Both the position numbers and the translations under genes were made by a program. Positions 35,693-44,694 of a stretch of DNA of 64,000 nucleotides are shown one piece after another. Origin of the DNA: Hyphomicrobiales bacterium (lineage in GTDB: Bacteria; Pseudomonadota; Alphaproteobacteria; Rhizobiales; Rhizobiaceae); the NCBI GenBank assembly GCA_900472485.1, contig UCII01000034.1:124001-188000 (forward strand). The letters run 5' to 3'. A model generated the notes under the pieces. The model did no database searches. It saw only the letters and a list, made by a program, of their open reading frames with translations, and was not told the DNA's origin. The first letter of the stretch is position 1. Each line of letters begins with the position of its first letter.

Positions 35693-37138
35693 ATGGCTGA
35701 GAATTACGACGTCATTATCATCGGCTCCGGTCCGGGCGGTTATGTCGCCGCCGTGCGCGCCGGCCAGCTTGGCCTGAAGACCGCGATCGTCGAGCGCGAG
35801 CATCTGGGCGGCATCTGCCTCAACTGGGGCTGCATTCCCACGAAGGCGCTGCTCCGTTCAGCCGAAATTCTCGATCATTCCAACCATCTGAAGGATTACG
35901 GCCTCGTTCTCGAAGGCAAGGTAAGCGCGGATGTGAAGGCAGTGGTCGCCCGCTCGCGCGGCGTCTCCGCCCGTCTCAACCAGGGCGTCGGCTTCCTGAT
36001 GAAGAAGAACAAGGTCGACGTGATCTGGGGCGAAGCCAAGATCACCAAGCCCGGCGAGATCGTCGTCGGCAAGTCGACAAAGCCCGTCGTCGAGCCGCAG
36101 CATCCGCTGCCGAAGAACGTCAGGGGCGAAGGCACTTATACCGCCAAGCACATCATCGTCGCGACCGGCGCCCGCCCGCGTGCGCTGCCGGGCATCGAGC
36201 CGGACGGCAAGCTGATCTGGACCTATTTCGAAGCGCTGAAGCCGGACTTCCTGCCGAAGTCGCTGCTCGTGATGGGCTCTGGTGCTATCGGCATCGAATT
36301 CGCAAGCTTCTATCGCTCGATGGGCGTCGATGTCACCGTCGTCGAAGTCATGCCGACCATCATGCCCGTCGAAGACGCCGAAATCTCCGGTATCGCCCGC
36401 AAGCAGCTCGAGAAGCGCGGCCTGAAGATCTTCACCAAGGCGAAGGTCACGAAGGTCGACAAGGCCGCCAATTCGATCACCGCCCATGTCGAAACCGAAG
36501 ACGGCAAGGTTCAGCAGATCGTTGCCGACCGCATGATCTCCGCCGTCGGCGTTCAGGGCAATATCGAGAACCTCGGCCTCGAAGCACTGGGCGTGAAGAC
36601 CGATCGCGGCTGCGTGGTCATCGACGGCTACGGCAAGACGAATGTTCCTGGCATCTATGCGATCGGCGACGTCGCCGGCCCGCCGATGCTCGCCCATAAG
36701 GCCGAGCACGAAGGGGTCGTCTGCATCGAAAAGATCGCCGGCCTGCCGAACGTCCATCCGACCGACAAGAGCAAGGTTCCCGGCTGCACCTATTGCCAGC
36801 CGCAGGTCGCTTCCGTCGGCCTCACTGAAGCCAAGGCCAAGGAACTCGGCCGCGACATCCGCGTCGGTCGCTTCTCCTTCGTTGCCAACGGTAAGGCGAT
36901 TGCGCTCGGCGAAGATCAGGGCCTCTGCAAGGTCATCTTCGACAAGAAGACCGGCGAGCTCCTCGGTGCGCATATGGTCGGCGCCGAAGTGACCGAACTC
37001 ATCCAGGGCTTCGTCGTTGCCATGAACCTGGAGACGACGGAAGAAGAACTGATGCACACGATCTTCCCGCATCCGACCGTTTCGGAAACGATGAAGGAAG
37101 CCGTGCTGGATGCCTATGGCCGGGTGCTGAACGCTTGA
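35693..37138 (+). CDS. lpdA: Dihydrolipoyl dehydrogenase (E3)
   Basis: Flavoprotein that reoxidises dihydrolipoyl groups with NAD+. The 481-residue product has the FAD-binding IIGSGPGGYVAA, the redox-active Cys42/Cys47 in GGICLNWGCIPTKAL, the NAD-binding GSGAIGIEFASFY, and the C-terminal HTIFPHPTVSETMKEA carrying the catalytic His-Glu pair. Its place behind pdhABC suggests it serves pyruvate dehydrogenase; a separate copy for 2-oxoglutarate dehydrogenase may exist elsewhere. Confidence 0.97.
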   Translation: MAENYDVIIIGSGPGGYVAAVRAGQLGLKTAIVEREHLGGICLNWGCIPTKALLRSAEILDHSNHLKDYGLVLEGKVSADVKAVVARSRGVSARLNQGVGFLMKKNKVDVIWGEAKITKPGEIVVGKSTKPVVEPQHPLPKNVRGEGTYTAKHIIVATGARPRALPGIEPDGKLIWTYFEALKPDFLPKSLLVMGSGAIGIEFASFYRSMGVDVTVVEVMPTIMPVEDAEISGIARKQLEKRGLKIFTKAKVTKVDKAANSITAHVETEDGKVQQIVADRMISAVGVQGNIENLGLEALGVKTDRGCVVIDGYGKTNVPGIYAIGDVAGPPMLAHKAEHEGVVCIEKIAGLPNVHPTDKSKVPGCTYCQPQVASVGLTEAKAKELGRDIRVGRFSFVANGKAIALGEDQGLCKVIFDKKTGELLGAHMVGAEVTELIQGFVVAMNLETTEEELMHTIFPHPTVSETMKEAVLDAYGRVLNA

Positions 37139-37193
37139 TAATTTCCTGCTATGCCCTTTATCCAAAGGGTGGAAATCAGGAAAGGAAATCAAC

Positions 37194-37448
37194 ATGTCTA
37201 TAGCTGCTCAAGGTTGGATCGTCTTTCTTCTCATCGGGCTGGTCGCGGGGTTTCTCGCGAGCCTGATCGTTGGAGGCGGCGGGCTCATCGGTTGCCTGGT
37301 GAGCGGCGTGATCGGAGCGTTCGTGGGCGGTTTCCTGTTCCATTATTTCGGGGTTTCGCTCGGTATTGAAAATGCGCTCGTGGTGGAGGTCATCCATGCC
37401 ACCGTCGGCGCGATCATCGTGGTGCTTTTGGCGAGATTGATCGTCTAG
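37194..37448 (+). CDS. GlsB/YeaQ/YmgE-like small membrane protein (first of three)
   Basis: 84-residue, very hydrophobic protein with about three membrane segments (about 8-28, 30-51, 63-83) and Gly-rich repeats (GLVAGFLASLIVGGGG), the pattern of the GlsB/YeaQ/YmgE transglycosylase-associated family. These proteins are often stress-inducible; the molecular role is unknown. AGGAAAGGAAATCAAC precedes the ATG. It lies between lpdA and a related gene at 37483. Confidence 0.82.
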   Translation: MSIAAQGWIVFLLIGLVAGFLASLIVGGGGLIGCLVSGVIGAFVGGFLFHYFGVSLGIENALVVEVIHATVGAIIVVLLARLIV

Positions 37449-37482
37449 GACACTTCAGCACTAGGCCTGAAACGAGGGTTTG

Positions 37483-37731
37483 ATGGAAAGCGTGGGTTGG
37501 TTGGGTCTGATCATCATCGGCGGTCTTGCGGGCTGGCTCGCGGGCAAGTTGATGGATGCGCGTTATGGGGTCATCCTTAACATCATCCTCGGTATCGCAG
37601 GCTCGGTGGTTGCTGCCGGGCTTCTGGTGGCCCTGCATGTCGGCGTGCCCGGCGGCCGGCTCGGCTTTTTCATCACCGGTTTCATCGGTGCATGCATTCT
37701 GATATTCCTCGCCAAATTCGCTCGGCGATGA
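37483..37731 (+). CDS. GlsB/YeaQ/YmgE-like small membrane protein (second of three)
   Basis: 82-residue relative of the previous gene: GWLGLIIIGGLAGWLAGKLMDARYG opens the typical IIGGLAGW motif, and GRLGFFITGFIGACILIFLAKF closes it. Three membrane segments are expected. ATG 37483 follows GAGGG; a TTG at 37480 is unlikely. It resembles the gene at 60766-61023 (ITGFIGACILIF in both) more than its neighbour at 37194. lipA follows 35 bases later. Confidence 0.85.
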   Translation: MESVGWLGLIIIGGLAGWLAGKLMDARYGVILNIILGIAGSVVAAGLLVALHVGVPGGRLGFFITGFIGACILIFLAKFARR

Positions 37732-37766
37732 AGGGCCGCATCTGAGCGGCGGAAAGTAGACGTTTC

Positions 37767-38738
37767 ATGGTCACCATTCTCGACACGATCAACCCGGACG
37801 CCAAGCGCGTGCGACACCCGGAAAAGGCGCATCGGCCTGATACCGAAGTCCTGCGCAAGCCGGATTGGATCCGCGTGAAGGCGCCGACATCGAAGGGTTA
37901 CGCCGAAACCCGCTCGATCGTGAAGGAGCACAAGCTCGTCACCGTCTGCGAGGAGGCTGGCTGCCCGAATATCGGCGAGTGCTGGGACAAGAAGCACGCC
38001 ACCTTCATGATCATGGGCGAGATCTGTACCCGCGCCTGCGCCTTCTGCAACGTCGCGACCGGCAAGCCGAATGCGCTCGACATGGCCGAGCCGGAGAATG
38101 TCGCCAAGGCCGTCAAGGAGATGGGCCTCAGCCATGTCGTCATCACCTCGGTCGATCGCGACGATCTGGAAGACGGCGGCGCCGAGCACTTCGAGAAGGT
38201 GATCTGGGCGATCCGCGCCGCTTCGCCGGCAACGACGATCGAGATCCTGACGCCGGACTTCCTGAAGAAGCCGGGCGCCTTGGAGCGCGTCGTCGCCGCA
38301 AAGCCCGACGTCTTCAATCACAATCTGGAAACCGTGCCCGGCAACTACCTGAAGGTTCGCCCCGGCGCGCGTTATTTCCATTCCGTTCGTCTGCTGCAGC
38401 GGGTCAAGGAACTCGATCCCACGATGTTCACCAAGTCGGGCATCATGGTCGGCCTCGGCGAGGAGCGCAATGAAGTGCTGCAGCTGATGGACGACCTGCG
38501 CACCGCCGATGTCGACTTCCTGACTATCGGCCAGTATCTGCAGCCGACGCGCAAGCATCACCAGGTGATGAGCTTCGTCACGCCGGAAGAGTTCAAGTCC
38601 TACGAAACCGTGGCTTACACCAAGGGCTTCCTGATGGTCGCTTCCAGCCCGCTCACGCGCTCCTCGCACCATGCCGGTGACGATTTCGAGCGTCTGCGTG
38701 CTGCGCGCGAAAAGAAGCTGCTGCTGGCTGCCGAATAA
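37767..38738 (+). CDS. lipA: Lipoyl synthase
   Basis: Radical SAM enzyme that inserts two sulfurs into protein-bound octanoyl groups. The 323-residue product has the auxiliary cluster motif CEEAGCPNIGECW, the radical SAM motif CTRACAFC (CxxxCxxC), and the C-terminal RSSHHAGD whose Ser ligates the auxiliary cluster. It supplies the cofactor for PdhB and PdhC encoded just upstream. A terminator follows at 38773-38799. Confidence 0.97.
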   Translation: MVTILDTINPDAKRVRHPEKAHRPDTEVLRKPDWIRVKAPTSKGYAETRSIVKEHKLVTVCEEAGCPNIGECWDKKHATFMIMGEICTRACAFCNVATGKPNALDMAEPENVAKAVKEMGLSHVVITSVDRDDLEDGGAEHFEKVIWAIRAASPATTIEILTPDFLKKPGALERVVAAKPDVFNHNLETVPGNYLKVRPGARYFHSVRLLQRVKELDPTMFTKSGIMVGLGEERNEVLQLMDDLRTADVDFLTIGQYLQPTRKHHQVMSFVTPEEFKSYETVAYTKGFLMVASSPLTRSSHHAGDDFERLRAAREKKLLLAAE

Positions 38739-38772
38739 GCGCACCAAGATTACATTCTGTCATCCGAGCAAG

Positions 38773-38799
38773 CCGCGGCGATTGTGCCGCGGTTTTTTT
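38773..38799 (+). terminator. Terminator after lipA
   Basis: CCGCGGC (38773-38779) pairs with GCCGCGG (38786-38792) around GATTGT, followed by seven T. It closes the pdh-lip region. Confidence 0.88.
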
Positions 38800-38893
38800 G
38801 TTCTGTCATTCATTTGTCATCGACCCGGCCTAAGCAACGCGCCGCCGTTTGTCACCGGTATCGGCGCTTTAGATTCGATCATGGAGCTGGACC

Positions 38894-39487
38894 GTGGAGC
38901 AGACTATCGCGCCGCTGGCGCTTTTGCGTGCCGTCGATACCGAAGCGGCGGCCGATCATATCCGCAGGGCGAACCGAATCCTCGTCATGGGCTGCTCCGG
39001 CGGCGGCAAGTCGACCTTGTCGCAGAAGATTGCCGCCCGTTTTGGCCTCACCTATGTCTCGATCGATCGCGACGTCCTGTGGCTGCCGGGCTGGGTCGAG
39101 CGCGCAAAGGACGAGCAGCGCGCCATCATCGCAGCCAGGGTTCAGGAAGAGCGATGGATCCTGGATGGCACCAATCCCTCGACATTCGATGTGCGTCTGC
39201 CGCGCACGGATTTCGTCATCTGGGTGCGGATGCCGCGATTGTTATGCGTATGGGGAGCGGTGTCCCGTTGGATCAAATGGATGGGCCGCACGCGCCCGGA
39301 AATGGCGCCAGGCTGCATCGAGAAGGTCGACTGGCAATTCCTGCGGTTCATCTGGACGTTTGAGGAGAAGTTTGCGCCGAGAGTTCTGGCCGGCCTCGCG
39401 CAGCATGGGCCTGATGTGCCTGTCCTCCAATTGACCAGTCGCCGGCAAATGAACGAATTGCTCGATTTGCTCACAAAACCGGCGTAG
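38894..39487 (+). CDS. P-loop NTPase, adenylate kinase/FlaR-like (tandem copy 1)
   Basis: 197-residue protein with Walker A GCSGGGKST at 33-41, then YVSIDRDVLWLPGW and RWILDGTNPSTFDVRLPRTD, the pattern of small kinase-like proteins annotated as adenylate kinase or DNA topology modulation protein FlaR-like. The substrate is unknown. The GTG start follows GGAGCTGGACC. The N-terminal 30 residues are unlike copy 2; from the P-loop onward the two are very similar, including the GLAQHGPDVPVLQL stretch. It stands between the lipA terminator and copy 2. Confidence 0.8.
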   Translation: MEQTIAPLALLRAVDTEAAADHIRRANRILVMGCSGGGKSTLSQKIAARFGLTYVSIDRDVLWLPGWVERAKDEQRAIIAARVQEERWILDGTNPSTFDVRLPRTDFVIWVRMPRLLCVWGAVSRWIKWMGRTRPEMAPGCIEKVDWQFLRFIWTFEEKFAPRVLAGLAQHGPDVPVLQLTSRRQMNELLDLLTKPA

Positions 39488-39539
39488 GCGCGGCCAGACA
39501 TTCAAATTATTGTGCTCGTTCGGTTGCCGGAGGTGACAT

Positions 39540-40106
39540 ATGCAGGAATTGAGCAGCATAGCTGAGGGCGCGGCCCATCTCAGGGCGGCCGATCGCATCC
39601 TTATCATGGGCTGTTCCGGCGGCGGCAAGTCGACATTGGCGCGGAAGATCGTTGCTTTTCTGGATTTGCCCTATGTCTCCATGGATCGGGAGTTTTTCTG
39701 GCTGCCGGGCTGGGTGAAGAGAGACAAGGCGGAGGAACGTGCGCTTATTGCGGCGAAGGTTGCTGAGGATCGCTGGCTGATTGATGGAACAGGACCATCC
39801 ACCTTCGATCTCAGATTGCCGCGCACCGAGCTTGTGCTTTGGGTGCGCATGTCGCGCTGGATCTGCATATGGGGCGCTTTGTCGAGAGCGTTACGATGGC
39901 TGGGACGGTCGCGCCCCGATATGGCGCCAGGGTGCCCCGAACGCATCGATTGGGAGTTTCTGCGCTACATATGGGATTGGGAGCAGAAATTTGCGCCGAA
40001 GGTTCTGGCAGGCCTAGCACAGCATGGCCCGGATGTCCCCGTTTTGCAGCTGAAATCCCGCGGCGAAATGCGTCAGCTTCTTGATCTTCTTGGCTGTCCT
40101 GCTTAA
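39540..40106 (+). CDS. P-loop NTPase, adenylate kinase/FlaR-like (tandem copy 2)
   Basis: 188-residue paralogue of the upstream gene, with Walker A GCSGGGKST at 24-32, WLPGW, LIDGTGPSTFDLRLPRTE and the shared FAPKVLAGLAQHGPDVPVLQL end. Identity over the shared part looks about two-thirds, so the duplication is not recent. GGAGGTGACAT precedes the ATG. The ratA-like ATG lies 10 bases after its stop. The biochemical role is not known. Confidence 0.8.
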   Translation: MQELSSIAEGAAHLRAADRILIMGCSGGGKSTLARKIVAFLDLPYVSMDREFFWLPGWVKRDKAEERALIAAKVAEDRWLIDGTGPSTFDLRLPRTELVLWVRMSRWICIWGALSRALRWLGRSRPDMAPGCPERIDWEFLRYIWDWEQKFAPKVLAGLAQHGPDVPVLQLKSRGEMRQLLDLLGCPA

Positions 40107-40115
40107 TTGCGGCTC

Positions 40116-40562
40116 ATGCCTCAGTTCGAAACCCATCGCCCCGTTCCCCATTCGCCCGATCAGATGTTCGACCTCGTCGCCGATGTGGAGCGTTATCCGG
40201 AATTCCTGCCGCTTTGCGAGGCGCTCACGGTCCGCAGCCGCAAGGAGCGCGACGGCAAGGTCTTGCTCGTTGCCGACATGACCGTCGGTTACAAGGCGAT
40301 CCGCGAGACCTTCACGACGCAGGTGCTGCTGAACAAGGCGGAGCGCGCCATCGACGTCAAGTACATTGACGGCCCATTCAAATATCTCGACAATCGCTGG
40401 CGCTTTACGCCGTCGGACAATGGCGGCAGCGTCATTGATTTCTTCATCGATTACGAATTCAAGAGCCGCATTCTCGGCGCTCTGATGGGATCGATGTTCG
40501 ATCGGGCCTTCCGCATGTTCACGGATGCCTTCGAAACACGCGCGAGCAAGATCTATGCTTGA
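40116..40562 (+). CDS. RatA/Coq10-like START-domain protein (SRPBCC superfamily)
   Basis: 148-residue protein of the Coq10/RatA group: FETHRPVPHSPDQMFDLVADVERYPEFLPLCEA is diagnostic in part, followed by the ADMTVGYKAIRETFTT and FKSRILGALMGSMFDRAFRMFTDAFETRA segments. Mitochondrial Coq10 binds ubiquinone and helps respiration; E. coli RatA was described as a ribosome-association toxin. In alphaproteobacteria beside lipA the Coq10-type role seems more likely, but this is inference. ATG 40116 is preferred to TTG 40107. Confidence 0.88.
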   Translation: MPQFETHRPVPHSPDQMFDLVADVERYPEFLPLCEALTVRSRKERDGKVLLVADMTVGYKAIRETFTTQVLLNKAERAIDVKYIDGPFKYLDNRWRFTPSDNGGSVIDFFIDYEFKSRILGALMGSMFDRAFRMFTDAFETRASKIYA

Positions 40563-40566
40563 AGCT

Positions 40567-40589
40567 ACGCTCGGTTACTGACCGAGCGT
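40567..40589. terminator. Hairpin between the convergent ratA-like and cinA-like genes
   Basis: ACGCTCGGT (40567-40575) pairs perfectly with ACCGAGCGT (40581-40589) with a TACTG loop. No T-run on either side, so termination would be weak or Rho-assisted. It covers the end of the cinA-like gene. Confidence 0.45.
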
Positions 40590-41069
40590 GACGAGCATCT
40601 CCAGCGCCGTATTCAAGGTGGCGAGCCGAACCTTGTCGCGGCCGATATCGCCATAGCGCATTTCGTGATGGATGAGGCCGCCGCTGCGCGCCTTGGCGGC
40701 GAGGTGGACGAGCCCCACCGGCTTTTCGGCGGAGCCGCCGCCAGGGCCGGCGATACCCGTTACCGCCACGGCGAAATCGGCCCGGGAGCGGAAGAGGGCG
40801 CCATGCACCATCTGCAGCGCCGTTTCCTTCGAGACAGCACCGAACTGCGCCAGCGTCTGCTCCTGCACGCCGAGCATCTCCATCTTGGCGGTATTGGTGT
40901 AGGTGACGAAACCGCGATCGACGACGGCGGAGGAGCCGGGGATCTCTGTCAGCGCGCCGGCGATCAATCCGCCGGTGCAGGATTCGGCTGTCGCGACCAT
41001 CCAGCCCCTGGCCGTGAAGTCTGTGACGATCTTTTGCGCGAGCGCGAGAATCTCCTCCGGAAAATGCAT
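40575..41069 (-). CDS. CinA C-terminal domain family protein (nicotinamide-nucleotide amidohydrolase-like)
   Basis: 164-residue single-domain protein matching the CinA C-terminal/PncC family, which deamidates NMN to nicotinic acid mononucleotide. Motifs: MVATAESCTGGLIAGALTEIPGSS with the catalytic Ser, FVTYTNTAKMEMLGV, and AVTGIAGPGGGSAEKPVGLVHLA. The N-terminal MoCF-like domain of full CinA is absent, as in E. coli PncC. Its start overlaps the ispDF stop by one base (TAATG), so it is coupled to isoprenoid synthesis. Confidence 0.92.
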   Translation of the reverse strand: MHFPEEILALAQKIVTDFTARGWMVATAESCTGGLIAGALTEIPGSSAVVDRGFVTYTNTAKMEMLGVQEQTLAQFGAVSKETALQMVHGALFRSRADFAVAVTGIAGPGGGSAEKPVGLVHLAAKARSGGLIHHEMRYGDIGRDKVRLATLNTALEMLVTLGQ

Positions 41070-42289
41070 TATGCCTTGCCTCCGCGATAGACGACGGTCG
41101 CCGTGGCGATCGCCGCGATGCCTTCGCGGCGGCCGACGAAGCCGATCTTCTCGTTTGTGGTTGCCTTGACCGAACAGCGATCGATGCTGATGCCGAGAAA
41201 CTCCGATAGCCTTGCGCGCATGACGTCGCGATGCGGCCCGACTTTCGGGGCTTCGGCGATCAGCGAGACATCCGCATTCATGATGGTGCCGCCGCGCTCG
41301 CGCACGATCTTTGCAGCGTGCTCGATGAAGATACGGGAAGGGGCGCCCTTCCATTGCGGATCGGAGGGCGGGAAATGATCGCCGATATCGCCGGCGCCGC
41401 AGGTGGCAAGCAAGGCATCCGTCAGGGCATGCAGGGCGACATCGGCGTCCGAATGCCCCTTCAGCTTCTGGTCGTGCGGAATGAAGACGCCGCAAAGGGT
41501 AACGCCATCGCCCGGCTCCAGCTGATGCACGTCATAGCCATTGCCGGTGCGCACATCGGGCAGCAACCCGGCACTGAGCTTTTCATCGGCCATGGCAATA
41601 TCCCTCTTGATCGTCAGTTTTACGTTGTCCGCACTGCCCGTCACCAATGTCACAGGCAGGCCGCACCATTCCGCAATCGCCGCATCGTCGGTGAAATCAA
41701 CCTTGCCGTCGGCTTCGGCTTTCTCATGTGCGGCGAGAATATCGACGAAGCGGAAGGATTGCGGTGTCTGCGCGGCGTGAAGGCCGGCGCGAGGCACGGT
41801 ATCGACGACCAGGCCGTTTGCGTCGCCGCGTTTCAGCGTGTCGGTGACGGGCATGGCAGGCAACACGGCCGGCGCACCCTCAGCCAATGCTATGGCAACA
41901 CGATCCAGCAGATCATGGTCGAAGAAGGGGCGAACGGCGTCATGGATCATGACATGCGTCACGCCGCTCGCCTTCAGGTGCCGAAGCCCTGCAAGCACTG
42001 ATTGCTGGCGCGTCGCCCCACCGAAGGCGATCTCGACCTCGGGCATGCCGGCAACCTGCTCCAGCGCCGCCCGCAACAGCTTTTCGTCATCGCGATGGAT
42101 GACGACGACGATCTTGGATGCCTGTGGCCATGTCACGAATCTTTCAAGCGTATGCGCAATAACCGCTCTGCCGCCGATCGGGCGATATTGCTTGGGGCCT
42201 TCTTCGGGAGAGCCTGCCCTTTCGCCACGCCCGGCGGCAACGATGACGATTCCCACCGACAGCGGTTGCTTTGAATGCATTTGCGTCAT
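41069..42289 (-). CDS. ispDF: Bifunctional MEP cytidylyltransferase / MEcPP synthase (IspDF)
   Basis: Catalyses two steps of the non-mevalonate isoprenoid pathway. In the 406-residue fusion, IspD occupies about 1-235 (IVAAGRGERAGSPEEGPKQY, MIHDAVRPFF, TPQSFRF) and IspF about 245-406 (GNGYDVHQLEPGDGVTLCG, KGHSDADVALHALTDALL, ATTNEKIGFVGRREG). The fusion is common in alphaproteobacteria. ATG 42289 follows GGGGG; the longer ORF to 42382 adds an unlikely prefix. The product pathway feeds UppS. Confidence 0.96.
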   Translation of the reverse strand: MTQMHSKQPLSVGIVIVAAGRGERAGSPEEGPKQYRPIGGRAVIAHTLERFVTWPQASKIVVVIHRDDEKLLRAALEQVAGMPEVEIAFGGATRQQSVLAGLRHLKASGVTHVMIHDAVRPFFDHDLLDRVAIALAEGAPAVLPAMPVTDTLKRGDANGLVVDTVPRAGLHAAQTPQSFRFVDILAAHEKAEADGKVDFTDDAAIAEWCGLPVTLVTGSADNVKLTIKRDIAMADEKLSAGLLPDVRTGNGYDVHQLEPGDGVTLCGVFIPHDQKLKGHSDADVALHALTDALLATCGAGDIGDHFPPSDPQWKGAPSRIFIEHAAKIVRERGGTIMNADVSLIAEAPKVGPHRDVMRARLSEFLGISIDRCSVKATTNEKIGFVGRREGIAAIATATVVYRGGKA

Positions 42290-42511
42290 AAACCCCCGAA
42301 GGATGAAAGGCTCGGTCTGCGGCATGGCTTTGAAAAGCGTAGAGCTTTCCTTTGAACAAGCACATGCTAAATAGATCGCCAAAACGGGATCCTGCTTCAG
42401 CAGGGTCTATCGCCTCAACTGAGTATTTTCCAGCATCTGCCCAAAAAATATCGGGATTCTTCGAAACCCCTTGGCAAACTTTCAAAGCGTGTCTAAAAAT
42501 AGTGCAGATGT

Positions 42512-43540
42512 ATGGTGTGCCCGAAAGATAATCATTTGCTTTCTCCCAAGCTTGCAGCTCCATTTTCCATCGGTTCCGTGCCTATCCGAAATCGCGTGAT
42601 CCTTGCACCGATGTCGGGCGTGACCGATCTTCCTTTCCGGCAGCTCGCATTACGCTACGGTGCCGGCCTAGTCGTCACGGAAATGGTCGCCAGTCGCGAG
42701 CTTGTGCAGGATACGGCCGAGTCCTGGGCGCGGTTGAAGAGTGCCGGGTTGAGGCCGCATATGGTGCAGCTTGCCGGCCGTGAAGCGCATTGGATGGCCG
42801 AGGCGGCCAAGATCGCTGCCGATAACGGCGCCGATATCATCGATATCAACATGGGATGTCCCGCCAAGAAGGTGATCGGCGGTTATTCCGGCTCGGCGCT
42901 GATGCGCGATCCGGATCATGCGCTGACCTTGATCGAGGCGACCGTCCGCGCGGTGAACATCCCCGTGACGCTGAAGATGCGGCTTGGCTGGGACGAAAAC
43001 TCCATCAACGCGCCTGATATCGCGCGCCGAGCCGAAGAGGCCGGCATTCAGCTCGTCACCATTCATGGCCGCACGCGCATGCAATTCTACGAGGGCAGGG
43101 CGGATTGGGATGCGATCCGCGCCGTACGCGATGTCGTCTCCATCCCGCTTGTCGCCAATGGCGATGTCGAAACGGCTGAGGACGCTGAGGAAATCCTGCG
43201 TCGCTCCGGCGCCGACGCCGTCATGATCGGCCGTGGCTGCCAGGGCCGTCCGTGGCATGCGGGCGTGATCGCCGGCCATCGCGAGCCAAATCATCAGGAG
43301 ATCGTCGAAATCGCCCTCGAGCACTATCGCATGATGCTGGAATTTTACGGCGAAGCCGTCGGCATTCGCCACGCCCGCAAGCATCTCGCCTGGTATCTCG
43401 ATCGTTATGCGCCTGCAACGACAGGTGCCGACAAGGCGAAAATCATGACGTCGAAAGAAAGCGGCGAAGTGGCTGCATCCTTCCATGCCGCGCTGCAGGC
43501 TGGCGCCGATCTCGCCCATTGCGTTCAGGAGGCTGCATGA
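42512..43540 (+). CDS. dusB: tRNA dihydrouridine synthase DusB (NifR3)
   Basis: Flavoprotein that reduces uridine to dihydrouridine in tRNA. The 342-residue product has VILAPMSGVTDLPFR, DINMGCPAKKVIGGYSGSALM with catalytic Cys116, TIHGRTRMQFYEGRADW and VMIGRGCQGRPW motifs. It is the first gene of the classical nifR3-ntrB-ntrC operon and overlaps ntrB by 4 bases (ATGA). The start at 42512 lacks a clear ribosome-binding site. The 222-bp gap to ispDF must hold promoters for both directions. Confidence 0.95.
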   Translation: MVCPKDNHLLSPKLAAPFSIGSVPIRNRVILAPMSGVTDLPFRQLALRYGAGLVVTEMVASRELVQDTAESWARLKSAGLRPHMVQLAGREAHWMAEAAKIAADNGADIIDINMGCPAKKVIGGYSGSALMRDPDHALTLIEATVRAVNIPVTLKMRLGWDENSINAPDIARRAEEAGIQLVTIHGRTRMQFYEGRADWDAIRAVRDVVSIPLVANGDVETAEDAEEILRRSGADAVMIGRGCQGRPWHAGVIAGHREPNHQEIVEIALEHYRMMLEFYGEAVGIRHARKHLAWYLDRYAPATTGADKAKIMTSKESGEVAASFHAALQAGADLAHCVQEAA

Positions 43541-44694
43541 CTTCGAAATCCAGCTCCGGCGCCGGTGACACCCCGGCCAACTCCGTGGCCATGGCCGTTC
43601 TCAACGCGATCCAGAACCCCGTCGTCATGGTCGACGAGGCCGGCCTTATCGCTTTCGCCAATTGGGAGGCGGAAGCCTTCTTCGGCGCTAGCGCCTCGCA
43701 CCTGTCCCGCTACAAGATCTCCACCTTCATACCGTTCGGCAGCCCCTTGCTCGCCTTGATCGATCAGGTGCGCGAGCGCCGCGCGCCCGTCAACGAATAC
43801 CGCGTCGATCTGAGCTCGCCACGCCTGGGACAGGATAAGCTGGTGGACATCTATGTCGCGCCGGTTTCCAGCGCGCCCGGTTCGGTCGTGGTGGTGTTCC
43901 AGGAGCGCTCCATGGCGGACAAGATCGACCGGCAGCTGACGCATCGCGCCGCGGCCCGTTCGGTCACCGGCCTTGCCTCCATGCTGGCGCACGAAATCAA
44001 GAACCCACTCTCGGGCATTCGCGGTGCTGCGCAGCTGCTTGAGCAATCGGTCGAGGACGACGACCGTGCGCTGACGCGTCTTATCTGCGACGAGACCGAC
44101 CGCATCGTCTCGCTGGTCGACCGTATGGAGGTTTTCTCCGACGAGCGGCCGGTCGATCGCGTTCCTGTCAATATCCATTCCGTGCTCGATCATGTGAAGG
44201 CAATCGCCAAGGCCGGCTTTGCCCGCAACATCAAGATTTCCGAGAATTACGACCCGTCGCTGCCGGCGGTTTTCGCAAACCGGGACCAGCTCGTACAGGT
44301 CTTCCTCAATCTGGTAAAGAACGCCGCCGAAGCGGTCGGCGATCGTCAGGATGGTGAGATCATGCTGACAACGGCCTATCGCCCCGGCATTAGGCTCTCG
44401 GTTGCCGGTACGCGGGAGAAGATATCGCTGCCGCTGGAATTCTGTGTCATCGACAACGGCCCCGGCGTGCCGGCCGATCTCGTGCCGCATCTCTTCGATC
44501 CGTTCATCACGACCAAGACGAACGGGACCGGCCTCGGCCTTGCGCTGGTCGCCAAGATCATCGGCGACCACGGCGGCATCGTCGAATGCGACAGCCAGAA
44601 CCATCGCACCACTTTCCGCGTTTTGATGCCTGCTTCCAAGGGCATCACCTCAGAAGATGCCCCACTTCCGAACTCTACAGGGACTACTCGATGA
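43537..44694 (+). CDS. ntrB: Nitrogen regulation sensor histidine kinase NtrB
   Basis: Cytoplasmic kinase/phosphatase for NtrC, controlled by PII. The 385-residue protein has a PAS-like N-terminal sensor (about 15-125), the H-box MLAHEIKNPLSGIRGAA with phospho-accepting His152, and the ATPase domain (NLVKNAAEAV, DNGPGVP, FDPFITTKTNGTGLGLAL). The start overlaps dusB and the stop overlaps ntrC by 4 bases. The C-terminal tail after FRVLMP is about 23 residues and variable. Confidence 0.97.
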   Translation: MTSKSSSGAGDTPANSVAMAVLNAIQNPVVMVDEAGLIAFANWEAEAFFGASASHLSRYKISTFIPFGSPLLALIDQVRERRAPVNEYRVDLSSPRLGQDKLVDIYVAPVSSAPGSVVVVFQERSMADKIDRQLTHRAAARSVTGLASMLAHEIKNPLSGIRGAAQLLEQSVEDDDRALTRLICDETDRIVSLVDRMEVFSDERPVDRVPVNIHSVLDHVKAIAKAGFARNIKISENYDPSLPAVFANRDQLVQVFLNLVKNAAEAVGDRQDGEIMLTTAYRPGIRLSVAGTREKISLPLEFCVIDNGPGVPADLVPHLFDPFITTKTNGTGLGLALVAKIIGDHGGIVECDSQNHRTTFRVLMPASKGITSEDAPLPNSTGTTR

